Source: Coptis chinensis
Taxonomy: Eukaryota; Streptophyta; Magnoliopsida; Ranunculales; Ranunculaceae
DNA length: 64,000 bases
Direction of reading: 5' to 3'
Assembly (NCBI GenBank): GCA_015680905.1
Contig: CM027378.1
Location: 54,957,501-55,021,500, forward strand
Shown one piece after another: positions 35,389 to 46,977 of the stretch. Every line of letters starts with the position of its first letter. Position 1 is the first letter of the stretch. The position numbers and the translations under genes are program-made. The notes under the pieces were generated by a model. That model saw nothing but the letters and a program-made list of their open reading frames with translations. It was not told the origin of the DNA and searched no databases.

Positions 35389-36591
35389 TGATAAGAGCCC
35401 AAAACTGTAATTTTAACCCATTTAACAATATTGCTTTAGACCAATTATGTGATTAATAAGTAAGAGTTAGTACTGTTATCGTGCTTTTGTGTATTTCAGG
35501 CATTGGAGTCGAATATGTGCAGAATTGTGTCACTTTTGCGAGATAATGGAGCAAGGGTTGGTTGCTAAGAAGTTCTAGGATAAAACGCCAATATTCAAGG
35601 AGAGAAAACCTTTTTAATGCCCGGTCAAAGCTGAAAAGTCAAAGTCAATGCGGGCAGAAATAACGCATAAAAGTCAGCAGAACTTCCGAAGGCTGTATCT
35701 TTGGACTCAGACCTCGGAATTGGGCCTACCTTATGTCAAAACGACCGTCTCGGAAAGAGATTTTCAATGGTATAAGCCTTGACCCAATCAGAAGAGAAAA
35801 CAATGGGCAAAAAGTCTGCAAAAGTCAAATCCAGTTGAAAAGGCCTCTGTAGACTGAAGAAATTGGGTTTTGGGCTCGATTTTCCGGCCCAAAACATGGC
35901 TCCTCAGCCCATGCACGAAAAAGTGGATGTGGTATCCTCCATTTGTATGGAGAAGACTTAACTCTTAAGGATACCTAGATCTAGATTAGAAAATTAGGTT
36001 AGACTCCATTAATTAGTTAGAATAGCTTGTTTTAGAGCTAGTTTTTACCTTCAATTAATTAGTGTTAGAACAAAGTAGATTATTATTTAGAATCACTATT
36101 AGTTTTATAATAAAGTATTAGTTTCCATTTCAATTTAGTTATTGATTAAATTCTTATTTAGTTTTAGTTGTTTTAAATTCATAAATTAGGTTGTCTTCAT
36201 TTTGATTCTTAGACTATTGTTAAAATTAGATTTATAAAGTTTAAATTAGTTATTAAATTATGACTTATTATTATTGTTCTTGTGTTGGGAATGATAGTAT
36301 AATGATATTAGGCTAAAACCTCCATTAGATGAGGAGGTTAAGGAACCCATGTGGGGATGATTGCTCGTTAGAATAATTGTTATTTAGAATAGAAATTTCA
36401 CATCTCATTACTTTCATCATTGTTCTTTGTGTTCTTTTAATTGAATTTGTTTAAGTCTTGAGAGTTAAAAGTGGAACGAATTCGTACTTTATATATATAT
36501 TGTATGAATCTATATGTGAGAGTAGGAAAAAAATGATTGATATTGTAAGAATAAGGTTAGAGTAATCTAGTCGAGTTTTTACGGGTTATCA
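35389..36591 (+). repeat. E4 5' LTR
   Basis: Starts TGATAAGAGCCC, ends ACGGGTTATCA; partner of 42720-43921. Confidence 0.92.
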
Positions 36592-36593
36592 AA

Positions 36594-36606
36594 TGGTGCC
36601 GTTGCC
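36594..36606 (+). promoter_or_regulatory. E4 primer binding site
   Basis: TGGTGCCGTTGCC, two bases after the LTR, fits tRNA-Asp with one change (GGT for GGC). Confidence 0.7.
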
Positions 36607-37905
36607 ATCTTAATCTCGTTCAAGACAATAATTCAATTGCTTGAATTCAAGGGGCAATCTCCCATTCTCTACCCACCTACCCTTTTAATTTTTCATTCTT
36701 ATTTCTTGAATTTTCGGAACTGTTCACTATTCTAGGCATAGGGGCTGCGGATTCACAAAGGAAAACACTGCAGTAAAGGTATTTTTAAATTTCTACAAAT
36801 TCTGAAAATTTATAGACGTAATTCTTAAGTTGTTATTGATTTACTGTAATTTTGTCAGATTTTTCCTAGTTGTTTTACCTAGTGAACTAATACGATTTTT
36901 ACAGTGCTGCATTTCAGTTTTCAAACCGTAAAGTTTTGACAAATAGACAAGTAAGGTTACTTAGGAAGTTCTAAAAATTCTAAAAATTTTACAAGAGTAT
37001 ATATCCTAAGTCAGAAGTTTGCAGTAAAAATTTTATGAGTTTTTGATTTGTTTTGACCTCCTAACTAGTGGAGTGTTTCCAGTATTTTTCTACAGTTTTG
37101 CAAATACTTAATTTCTGGAACAACAGCTAATAAGGAGGGTTTTTAGAACTCCAATTACTCTAAAATTTTTATAAGAATACCCATAATCTGTCAGGAGTCT
37201 CCAGCAAAATTTTAGCGATTTTTGTCTCTGTTTTGATTAGTTAACCATTCGGTTGTTTGTATTGTGTCCGAAAACTGTTTCACAAACTTTGAAGGTTAGT
37301 AGAAGGATTTTCATAGCTCCGATTGATCTTAAATTTTACAGGCTACTTGATAGATGTCTTAACAATCTATTGTAAAAATTTGAAATTTTTTGGAGAGCGC
37401 AAACCATACTCAAAACACTGAAATTCCAAATTCCACCTGAGCGCGACCCGCACCCTAGATAGCCTATTTCCAAGCGCGCCCCGCGCTCAACCGCCTGGAC
37501 ATTGTGTCAAGCACGAGCATGACCCGCGCCCTAGGTAGCCTATTTCCAAGCGCGCCCCGTGCTCAACCACCTGGAACTTGAGTTAGACAGGAGTGCGATC
37601 CGCACCCTATCGAGGCCATTTCTGAGCGCGCGACCTGCGCCCTCTTCTGGAGCAGCCCGATTTTCACAGGTCAGTCCAAATTTTAATTTCTTAAAGTTAT
37701 TCAGTGTTTCTAACATCATACAAACACTGAAATTGCATATACAAGACGCTATTCAAATGCGTAGCAAGGAGGCATTCAGGTACTCCTTCTTTCACTCCTC
37801 GCTTCTTCTGTCAAAGGAGTTTTAATTCTAGTATAATCAGGCTTGTTTTTCGTAGACATAAATACCACACGCCTATCTAGAATTTCACACACTATACCTA
37901 CATCA
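36607..37905 (+). other. E4 5' leader with GC-rich tandem repeats
   Basis: No gene. 37439-37650 holds about three diverged copies of a unit near 77 bp, each with GACCCGC or GATCCGC followed by ACCCTA or GCCCTA and, in the first two, CCTATTTCCAAGCGCG. It is strongly GC-rich in an AT-rich element. Related GC-rich sequence precedes the 3' ORF of E3 (46.8 kb). Confidence 0.55.
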
Positions 37906-39030
37906 ATGGCTAAAGAACAAGATATTCCTCTCTCTGATTTTTATAAAGCCCTAAACAATGGCCCTAAGTCGTGCATCGTTCTTACAAACCTAATAGGGGA
38001 TTTTCGAATTCCCCCTAATATATTTAACTTGTTACCAATTTTTTATGGTTTAGACCATGAGAAGCCTTACCAGAATATGCGTAGGATAGACCAAGTTCTC
38101 ACTACATTCCATCATCCTAGTGTAAGTCCAGATCAAGTTAAACTTAGGGTGTTTCTATTCACCCTAGCCGACAAGGCGGCGTCTTGGTTAATTGCCCAAA
38201 TGCCAAACTCTGTGGACTCATGGGCTAATCTTGTTCAATTGTTCATGGAACAGTTTTACCCACCACTAAAGATAGATGAAATGCTTCACAAGATTCATTT
38301 CTTCCACCAGAATCCTCATGAATCCTTTTCAGAGGCCTGGAATTATTTCACTGATGTCCACATTGAATGCCCGCATCATAATCTTGCGAAGGACACGCTT
38401 GTTCGTGCCTTCTTCAAGGGGCTTTTACATCGTCATAAGGAGGTTCTAGATATCATGACTGGGGGTAGTTTTCTTAGTAAAGGAGCCTTGGAGGCTTATA
38501 CATTCTTAGAAGATCAATCTAAGAGGAACAACAATTGGGGAGGTAACGACTCTTCCCGCTCCGCTCCTTCTTTTTTTGAGGTTAAACCTGATTTCGAGCT
38601 TAAAACTCTTATCGATGCCCTCACTAAAAAGGTAGATGCCATCTTTGTTCAACAACAACCCACTCCAGTCATGAACATTAAATCTACTCGTTGTAATGTC
38701 TGTTTTAGTCTTGAGCATTCCGACTTCTATTGTCCTCTTGTCTATGCACAACTACCACCACAACCATCACACTTCAACCAGTTAACTCAACATCAAGGAC
38801 AAGGAAACTTAAGTGACCAGAATAGAGGTTTAGTACCCATGACCCAGAACTATCAACATCAAGACATGAACGCTTAACAAGCCTTAATTCCAGTTCAACC
38901 ATCTACAAACGAAATAGTAGTGACTCTGTTAGAGAAACAAAATCAAATTATGCAACAAAACTCCAACTTGATGAAAGATCAGCATGATCAAAACTCTAAT
39001 ATGATGAAACAAACGATGCAAATGATGTAG
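37906..39030 (+). pseudogene. E4 gag
   Basis: ATG at 37906 (MAKEQDIPLSDFYKAL). Blocks: FRIPPNIFNLLPIFYGLDHE, FLFTLADKAASWLIAQMPN, WANLVQLFMEQFYPPLKIDE, NPHESFSEAWNYFTDVHIEC, PHHNLAKDTLVRAFFKGLLH and CCHC knuckle CNVCFSLEHSDFYC. Frame interrupted by TAA at 38875 and TAG at 39028, both explained by C-to-T change of a Gln codon. Otherwise the same frame runs on into the protease. Confidence 0.87.
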
Positions 39031-39033
39031 TCT

Positions 39034-40116
39034 TTGTGCCAAAAGGTTATTGACATGTCTCCTAACCAAAATAATAACCAAACAGGCATGTTTCCAGGTC
39101 AAGCAGTGCCTAATCTTAAGTCAACAAACACCGCTTTCGAAATAAATAGTATTCACTCTAATGGTAATATAAACCAAGGGGACCTACAGGCAATCACTAC
39201 CCTTCGTTCAGGGAGAGTAGTTGATAACAAAGTAACTATGCCTGAAGACCACCCGCAAACAGAAGTTGAAAATGAAACCATACCAAATACTGTAATAGAA
39301 ACTGAAGACCCTACAACTGTAGAAGTACCAATTAAACCACAACCGAAAGGGAAAACCTTGCAAGACCCAATAATAGAAATTGAAGACCCTACACCTGTAG
39401 AGCTTCCAATATGGACACCTAGATGGAAAACGGATAGAGATAAAGCAAAGACTAATAATATTGCTAAATATAGAGATAAACCCCCATATCCCCAGAGACT
39501 AGTTATGTCTAAAAATGACGAAAATTTTGATGAGATTAGGGAAGTGTTTAAAAATCTGACTATAAACCTACCTTCTCTAGATGCTATAAAAAGTTTACCT
39601 GGACACGCTAAGTTTCTAAAAGAATTGTGCACCAATAAGAGGAAAACCAACATACCCAATGAAGCCTTCTTAACTGAACAATATCCCTCTTTATCTGAAC
39701 ATAACAGAATTGTTAAGTACAAGGACCCTGGTCGTCCTACTGTACAATGCACCTTAGGTGATACCTTCATAACAACTGCTTTATTAGACCTAGGAGCGAG
39801 TGTTAACTTACTCCCTTTTTATTTATATAAACAACTGGGTCTAACAAAACTTCAACCAACCAAAATGACTTTGCAGTTAGCCGATCGTTCTATTACGTAT
39901 CCCAAGGGTGTAGTTGAAAACATTCTTGTTAAAGTGCAGGATTTTTACTATCCAGCCGACTTTGTTATTCTTGACACATAAGTTGCTCAAGATTCCATTC
40001 CCATCATCTTAGGGCGTCCTTTCTTGGCAATCGCCAATGCCCAAATCAATTGTCGGGATGGCTCAATGACTCTTTCTTTTGGAAATATTTCTGTGGAAGT
40101 TAACATGTTTAGATAA
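39034..40116 (+). pseudogene. E4 protease
   Basis: Same frame as gag. Acidic/Pro linker, then MSKNDENFDEIREVFKNLTI, LPSLDAIKSLPGHAKFLKEL, KYKDPGRPTVQCTLGD, ALLDLGASVNLLPFYLYKQL and FYYPADFVILDT. A TAA at 39979-39981 stands where relatives have Glu, after which IPIILGRPFLAIANAQINC and MTLSFGNISVEVN continue in frame to another stop at 40114. Confidence 0.86.
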
Positions 40117-41003
40117 AAATAGGGACAACTAGGTTTTCATGTAGAAGGTGAAGTTAAGTCTATTGAGAGTTTTGTATATCACATTAGTGTTTCTGACGAT
40201 CTCGTCCTTACACTAGTAGATACCCCTCTTATGGAAGAAGAAAATATCACAATTTTGACTCCTTGAACATAACTGAACTAGCGAAAGAATTTTCCACCCT
40301 GCCTTCCGACACTACAAGAGATGGAGTAAACCTCACAATAGACGAGATAGATGAATTCCTCAAAGATGGAGATGAATACCATAATTATATGGATGCGCCA
40401 ACCTAGATGAGGAATTCGACGAGTTTCTAAGAGCCTGTGATGATCCACCCTTTCAAGCACTGCCTAGAGCACCACCCTACCACCAACTACCTGAGCTAAT
40501 CCCTCACAGAATCCAATCATTCTTCCCACCCGTTTCTCCTAACACTTATCCACATTCCAAGTATCTTCCACAACCATCCATTTTCTCACGATCATTCACT
40601 TGGACATCTTTTCGTTCAAAGAAAAAGAAGAAACTTTATGCTCGATTAGGTTCTAGATCCATTATAATTCACTCCCATTCTACTAAGTCATGCCATAGGA
40701 AATCTTGGTGCTTAATTTTGACAAATGGTGCATTCCGTGTTAACTATTTATGGAAAGATCCACAATTATTTAGATTATTGATATATGGGAAACTACATGT
40801 TAATACATATATATATCACATTAAGTCTAGGGAATCTGACTTTAAAAGACCCATGTTTTTGTACAATACCAACTTTCTGGAGTATAGGCCAAACAAAATT
40901 TTCAAACTTAAAAAGAGTTTTCCAATTTTGTTTGGGGGTGGCGTATTTTGGTATTTCATTTCAAATCTTTTTGCCACCCTTTCCTTATCATGTTTACTCC
41001 AGT
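40117..41003 (+). pseudogene. E4 Lys/Arg-rich post-protease domain, remnant
   Basis: Where RT should start there is instead decayed sequence leading to PQPSIFSRSFTWTSFRSKKK, KLYARLGSRSI, CHRKSWCLIL and AFRVNYLWKDPQLFRLLI. The same segments are intact in E3, so this is an inherited domain and not random DNA. Much of the acidic part seen in E3 is missing or frameshifted here. No known family recognised. Confidence 0.6.
40825..40857 (+). promoter_or_regulatory. Conserved post-gag motif of E4
   Basis: GTCTAGGGAATCTGAC followed by TTTAAAAGACCCATGTT; counterpart of motifs in E1, E2 and E3, at the end of the coding part. Confidence 0.65.
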
Positions 41004-41137
41004 AGAGTTTGTGTTAGTTAGTATGTAACAGTTTAATTGTGTTTCATGTTATCATATCATCTGTACAATATTTCTATTATAGGTACTGCCAATTTTTACC
41101 ACGTTTCTATGGTAAATTCTTTCCTTATCTCTTTACA

Positions 41138-41171
41138 CTTTGAGGACAAAGCGTTCAATTGTTTGGGGATG
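41138..41171 (+). promoter_or_regulatory. E4 internal hairpin-polypurine module
   Basis: CTTTG, loop AGGA, CAAAG (perfect stem), then GTTTGGGGATG. It lies about 1.55 kb before the 3' LTR. Confidence 0.62.
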
Positions 41172-42680
41172 GGATAGAAACATTTGCAAATATTAGGCAC
41201 TTTTAGGATGTAAATTACGCACTTTTCTTTATAAAAAATTAAAAATCATAAATATTGTTTATACTAAGCACTTAGTGATAATAGTATTATTCCCTTCTCC
41301 ATGATGATATTAGTCTAGAAATCTCACGTAGTACTTGAATTAGGATTTAATTTTTGAAACATAGATTAAAACGTAGGTAATAGTCATTACATCTTTTCAC
41401 GAACATCTTGCATGAGCATTTTTTATTGTACTTGGCGGTATTTTTCTGAGACCTAGGTTTGAGTACTTAATACATATCCTGTGAGTATTTAGCCTAAAAG
41501 CCTCATAAGAGTGAAATATCTGAGTGATGACACAAAGGAGAAGTCAAATATGAGTAGAGAAATCACACATCCACTTGCTTGATCACCATACCATATCCTA
41601 AGCGAGAATTTAGGCCCTCTTTGGATCGATATAGCCAGAAATTCACACCTATATTAAATTTATTATCCTCTAGTTGCCCCCACTAAGACTTTCATTAGTC
41701 TTTTCACAAACCAAAAATTATTTACCCAATAAAACAAAATTAAAAAAAATAATAAAAAAAAAAAAAACCATTCTACCTATTTGGATAAGTCTGAGAAATA
41801 GGATGAGTGAAGAAAAGAGAAGAGAAAAACCTGTGCAAACAAAAAATTAGTTAATTGCTTCAAAAAAGAAAAAGAAAAGAAAATTTCCATAAAAAAAAAA
41901 AATAAAAGAAAAACTCTAAAAATAGAATAAAAGGAGTCAAAAAGCCAAAATAAAAAGGCTAAGGATGGAAACAAAGTGTAGAAGCAAAAGAATAAGGTTT
42001 TCTCTAGTTACATAATATGAAGACCCTACTTTCTCAGACTTGTCTTTTTGAATATCCATTTCCTTCATTCTTTAACCAACACCTACGCCCCGTATCACCT
42101 AATAAAGACCTCTAGCTCAATTAGGAATAGGTTGGTGTGATAGTAAGTGGTAGATGTGTTTGATTGACCTCGGCTTCTTTGGATTGTCATTGAAATTGTG
42201 AGGAAACGTGTGCCTACTGCACACTGGAGTTAGCAAACTTGAGTGGAAAAATAAGAGTGTTATGTGTTTTGACACATTCCTTGTGAGAACCTACTTAGGT
42301 ACGCTACCCAAAAGTTTCAGAAACGGACCTGCCATTGCATTTCATATCATAGTTCATTGTATAGTTGTTTTTCTTAAGATTATTTGATTGTTATGCATGT
42401 ATTTGTTTAAGTTTTAGAATGATCATTCTTGTTTAAATACTAGTGAGATGTATAGATCATTGAGACATAAATAAGGAAACAATAGTTTTATTTCTTAGTC
42501 GTTGTAGTATAGATGAAGTTTGTGAGTACCTTCACTGGGAAACTCTCACGAGGCTATAACTCGTCTACTAGGGAATTCCTAGTAGTTTAAGACCTTGTTG
42601 TATATGATCAATGCAATCGCACTCGGCGAAACGAGATTAGTTAGAACTCCATTTTTGGTAACTTATTCTAATTTTTCATA
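41172..42680 (+). other. E4 conserved 3' untranslated block
   Basis: No ORF of substance. A-rich tract at 41742-41768 followed by a purine-rich GAAAAGAGAAGAG stretch. Parallel to 48138-49641 of E3 over its length and to 2924-4433 of E1 in part. Confidence 0.7.
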
Positions 42681-42719
42681 TTTGCTTGAGGACAAGCAAA
42701 ATGCTGTTTGTTGGTGGTT
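42681..42719 (+). promoter_or_regulatory. E4 terminal hairpin and altered polypurine tract
   Basis: Stem TTTGCTTG / CAAGCAAA, loop AGGA, then GTTTGTTGGTGG before the LTR. The G run is broken by two T where E3 has GGGGG, which may weaken priming. Confidence 0.72.
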
Positions 42720-43921
42720 TGATAAGAGCCCAAACCTGTAGTTTTAACCCCTTTAACAATATTTTTTTAGACCAATTATATGATTAATAAGTAAGAGTTA
42801 GTACTGTTATCGTGCTTTTGTGTATTTCAGGCATTGGAGTCGAATATGTGCAGAATTGGGTCTCTTTTGCGAGATAAAGAAGCAAGGGATGGTTGCTAAG
42901 AAGTTCTATGATAAAAAGCCAAGATTCAAGGAGAAAAAACCTTTTTAAATCCCGGTTAAAGCTGAAAAGTCAAAGTTAACGTGGGGATAAATAGCGTATA
43001 AAAGTCAGCAGAACTTCCGAAGGCCGTATCTTTGGACTAAGATCTCGGAATTGGACCTACCTTATGTCAAAACGACCCGCTCAGAAAGAGCTTTCCAATG
43101 GTCTAAGCCTTAACACAATCAGAGGAGAAGAAGTGGGCGAAAATTCTATAGAAGTCAAATCCAACTGAAAAGGCCTTTGTGGACTGAAGAAATTGGGTTT
43201 TGGGCTCGATTTTCCGGCCCAAAACATGGCTCCTCAGCCCATACACGAAAAAGTGGATCTGATCTCCTCCATTTGTTTGGAGAAGACTTAACTCTTAAGG
43301 ATACTTAGATCTAGATTGGAAAATTAGGTTAGACTCCATTAATTAGTTAGAATAGCTTGTTTTAGAGCTAGTTTTTACCTTCAATTAATTAGTGTTAGAA
43401 CAAAATATATTATTATTTAGAATCACCATTAGTTTTATAATAAAGTATTAGCTTTCATTTCAATTTAGTTATTGATTAAATTCTTATTTACTTTTAGTTG
43501 TTTTAAATTCATAAATTAGGTTGTCTTCATTTTGATTCTTAGACTATTGTTAAAATTAGATTTATAAAGTTTAAATTAGTTATTAAATTATGACTTATTA
43601 TTATTGTTCTTGTGTTGGGAATGATAATATAATGATATTAGGCTAAAACCTTCATTAGAGGAGGAGGTTAAGGAACCCATGTGAGGATGATTGCTTGTTA
43701 GAATAGTTGTTATTTAGAATAGAAATTTCACATCTCATTACTCTCACCATTGTTTTTTATGTTTGTTCAATTGAATTTGTTTAAGTCTTGAGAGTTAAGA
43801 GTGGAACGAATCCGTACTTTATATATATATTGCATGAATCTATATGTGAGAGTAGGAAAAAAATGATTGATACCGTAAGAATAAGGTTAGAGTAATCTAG
43901 TCGAGTTTTTATGGGTTATCA
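42720..43921 (+). repeat. E4 3' LTR
   Basis: Starts TGATAAGAGCCC, ends ATGGGTTATCA, followed by ATAAT. Confidence 0.92.
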
Positions 43922-43926
43922 ATAAT

Positions 43927-44238
43927 CAAAATGTAAGGCCAGCAAACAATTACAACCAAGCTCCACCACGACAAGGACAAGGACGAGGTCAGGGGAATTA
44001 TAATAATTATAACAATAATAATTATAATGTTAATAGAGGTATCGTTCTGGTTAATCATAACTATCACAACCCACCTGTTAATAATCAACGTGACATAGTT
44101 CCTGTCACACAACTTGTAACAAACACTCCTCCATAACCGGATCGTTTTGACCCCTTTATATAATCCCAACAACAGATTTTACAAGCCATCTAACTTTCCT
44201 TACAACAGTTAGCCCAAGAAAAAGTACAACCTAAAGGT
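43927..44238 (+). pseudogene. E3 gag, second part
   Basis: Continues gag after E4: Asn/Gln/Gly/Arg-rich APPRQGQGRGQGNYNNY, then a segment with QQLAQEKVQPKG leading into the protease in the same frame. Three stops interrupt it (around 44134, 44161 and 44191). The RG-rich tail could bind RNA. Confidence 0.75.
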
Positions 44239-46120
44239 ATGTTTCCAAGTCAAGCGATACCTAATCCTAAAACAACAAACACAGCCTTTGAGGTAAACAG
44301 TAATACTAGTAAGGAAAATGCAAACGTAGGTGAGCTAAATGCCATCACCACTCTTCGTTCTGGCAGAGTGGTTGATAACACCATAACTATGTCTGTAGTT
44401 ACCCCACCAGTAGCCCCTACACCGGATATTGTACTAGATACCGAAGTAATAATTGAAGATCCTACCCTAGTAGAGGTACTAGTTAAACCACAACCTAAGA
44501 AACAAAAAGCCAAGGTTAGACATCCTATTGATCCATATGCTAAATATAGAGAGAAACCACCGTTTCCCCAGAGATTAGCCATGTTAACCAAGGATACGAA
44601 TTTCGATGAGATTAGGGAGGTTTTCAAAAATCTAACGATAAACCTACCCTTTCTTGAAGCGATTAAAAAGTTACCTCACTATGCTAAGTTTCTTAAAGAG
44701 TTGTGCACTACTAGGCGTAAAACAAATATTCCAAAAGACGCCTTTCTAACTGAACAATTTTCAATTTTAACCGAACATAATGGAATCGTTAAGTACAAGG
44801 ACCCTAGTCGTCCTACTATACAATGCACCTTAAGAGATTCTCACACGATGACCGCCTTATTAGACCTGGGGGCAAGTGTTAACTTACTCCCGTATTATTT
44901 ATATAAACAAATAGGTCTACAGGAAATGCAACCTACTAAAATGACGTTGCAATTAGCTGATCAGTCTATTAAGTATCCTAAGGGTTGAAAACGTGCTTGT
45001 TAAGGTTCATGATTTCTACTATCCTACTGATTTTGTTATCCTCGATATAGAAGTCGCTAACGATTTTGTTATGATAATTTTAGGGCGCCCTTTCTTGGCT
45101 ACTGCCAACGCGCTCATAAATTGCAGCGATGGTTTGATGTCCATGTCTTTTGGCCATCTTTCTGTTGAGGTAAATGTTTTTAAAATGACGAAACAGTTCC
45201 CAGATACAATTTTGGATGGAGAGGTTAGCATGACCGAGAGCTTAGCTCAAGATTATTTCAAAATCACGTTTCCTGATAATCAAATGCACAAATTCCTTTC
45301 CTTTGGAAGTTCCAACTTCGACAAGAACTCCCTTGAAGTCGAAGAAAATTTCTTTCGACTCTCTTGCAACTCTTCCTTGCCACCTCGCGAGTCCCTCCCT
45401 GTCAACATCCATTTATCCCTTGACGCTATAATGGAAGATGAATTTTTCACCCTCTATCCTAGTGATTCTTTTGACCCACCTATTGAGGAATGTCTTGTAT
45501 ATCTCAAGGCTTCTGATAATCTACACCTGAGAGCTCTAGCCGAGCCCCATTCATCCACCTCACATCATCCTGTCACTCATTCGTCTTCTATCACCAATTT
45601 TCCCCACCTTCCACCTTTTCAAAGGAACCTTGAGTTTGCACTTGACCTTCTTGTTTCTCCTGTGCTTCATGATTTTCTAAATCCTCCTAATATGGAAATA
45701 ATTCCCAAGGAAAAGGCACTTGACACCTTCATTTTCAGAATTGAGACAGTTAATACCTACACTATGAATGCGTTTTGTTCTAAACCTACATTCCCATTTT
45801 TTCCATTCTTTCCTTTTAAAACTTATACATATCCAACATATCTTCCACAAACATCCATTTTCTCACGATCATTCACTTGGACACCCTTTCGTTCAAAGAT
45901 GAAGAAGAAGATGTATGCTCGGTTACGTTCTAGGTCTATCAGACTTCGCTTTCATTTCACTAAGTTGCGTCATAGAAAATCTTGGTGCTTGATTCTGTTT
46001 GGGGGTGCATTCCATGTTAATTATTTATGGCAAGATCCACAACTATTTCGGTTGTTGATCCACAACTGGAGTCTCGGGAATCTGACTTTAAAAGACCCAC
46101 GTTTAAAACAAATTTTCTAA
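44239..46120 (+). pseudogene. E3 protease joined to a Lys/Arg-rich domain
   Basis: The protease part has FPQRLAMLTKDTNFDEIREV, ALLDLGASVNLLPYYLYKQI and, after a small deletion near 44988 that shifts frame, FYYPTDFVILDIEV and IILGRPFLATANALINCSDG. From about 45200 the open frame goes on for some 300 residues with no RT motif: acidic and Ser-rich first, then Pro/Phe-rich (FPFFPFFPFKTYTYP), then strongly basic (TPFRSKMKKKMYARLRSRSI, LRHRKSWCLIL) and FHVNYLWQDPQLFRLLI. E4 keeps the last part. The basic run could bind nucleic acid or act as nuclear import signal; that is inference. Stops at 46118. Confidence 0.78.
46071..46103 (+). promoter_or_regulatory. Conserved post-gag motif of E3
   Basis: GTCTCGGGAATCTGAC then TTTAAAAGACCCACGTT. 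It overlaps the last codons of the upstream ORF, so it is both coding and conserved in position with the non-coding copies in E1 and E2. Confidence 0.65.
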
Positions 46121-46977
46121 ACTCTGTTCTATAAAATTTGTTTGGGGGTTGGGTGTTAGTATTTCCATCCTAAACTCTGTTCTATAAATTTGTTGTTTTG
46201 ATATTGTTTTTAGTAAATTAGATGTTAAGTTGTTAAATTCAGTAGTTAAATTTGAATTCTGTAGTTAATTGTTATTTAAATTTCTATTTTTATTTAAACT
46301 GGGTTTTGTCTAAGCATGCGATGATTTTTGCGTAAATCCCACCTTCCTGAATTGTTTGGGGGTGGCATTATTATTTTTAGCATTGCTTTTATTTGATCCA
46401 CCATTTTGGAAGTAATTTTGCAATGAGTTGGTTGAGAATGTTGCCAATATTGGTGTGGCTAGGATTAGATATTGTGGTAGGATGAAATTTTAATGAGTTA
46501 GGAAGTTGCTATTCTAAATTCAATCTAAAAGATATTAGGTTTGTTTTGGAATAATGAATCTGGGTTGTTTCCGTTTTAGGTTTTGGAAATATTTTGTTTT
46601 CGGCAATTGCCTTAAAATTTTTGGGCAACTTGTTAATTCGTTTTAGAAACTAAAACCTTATATATACTTGATTCATTCTACACACAAAACCCACACAATT
46701 CACTTTCTCTCTTACCCTGAACCTCTACATTTTTCCTTTTTTTTTTCACTTCATCTTGCTCTTCACACACGGAGCGCGCCCCGTGCCCTACATAGCCTAC
46801 TTCAGAGCATGCCTAGCGCTAAAGATAATGTAACTCGAATTTGACAGGAGCGCGACCCGTGCCCTACCAAGACCATTTCTGGGCGCACCCCACGCCCTGA
46901 CCTTCGTAGCCCAGAAATTTTCTAATTTTTTGTGAGTTTTCTAGGGTCGTTTGCAGCTCTTCTAGAGAGTAGTTATT
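46121..46977 (+). promoter_or_regulatory. E3 internal promoter-like region before the 3' ORF
   Basis: No ORF. Two GTTTGGGGGT purine runs (46140 and 46355). TATATATA at 46659-46666 is followed by a CT-rich leader (CACTTTCTCTCTTACC) and GC-rich repeats at 46770-46910 like those in the E4 leader. Then comes the ATG at 46978. The layout suggests a separate transcript for the 3' ORF. Confidence 0.45.

Larger units (their letters stand above)
35389..43921 (+). mobile_element. E4: non-autonomous Athila-like element nested in E3
   Basis: An 8533-bp element with LTRs of 1203 and 1202 bp and ATAAT duplications at 35384-35388 and 43922-43926. It has a PBS, a 1.3-kb leader with GC-rich repeats, gag and protease in one frame, a remnant of the Lys/Arg-rich domain of E3, and the 3' block. 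It has no RT, no integrase and no 3' ORF. It is closely related to the element it sits in. It is younger than E3. Confidence 0.92.

Noticed and set aside
39153-39770. 205-codon open frame on the minus strand
   Set aside because: Antisense shadow of the E4 protease; a similar shadow exists opposite the E3 protease at 44250-44627.
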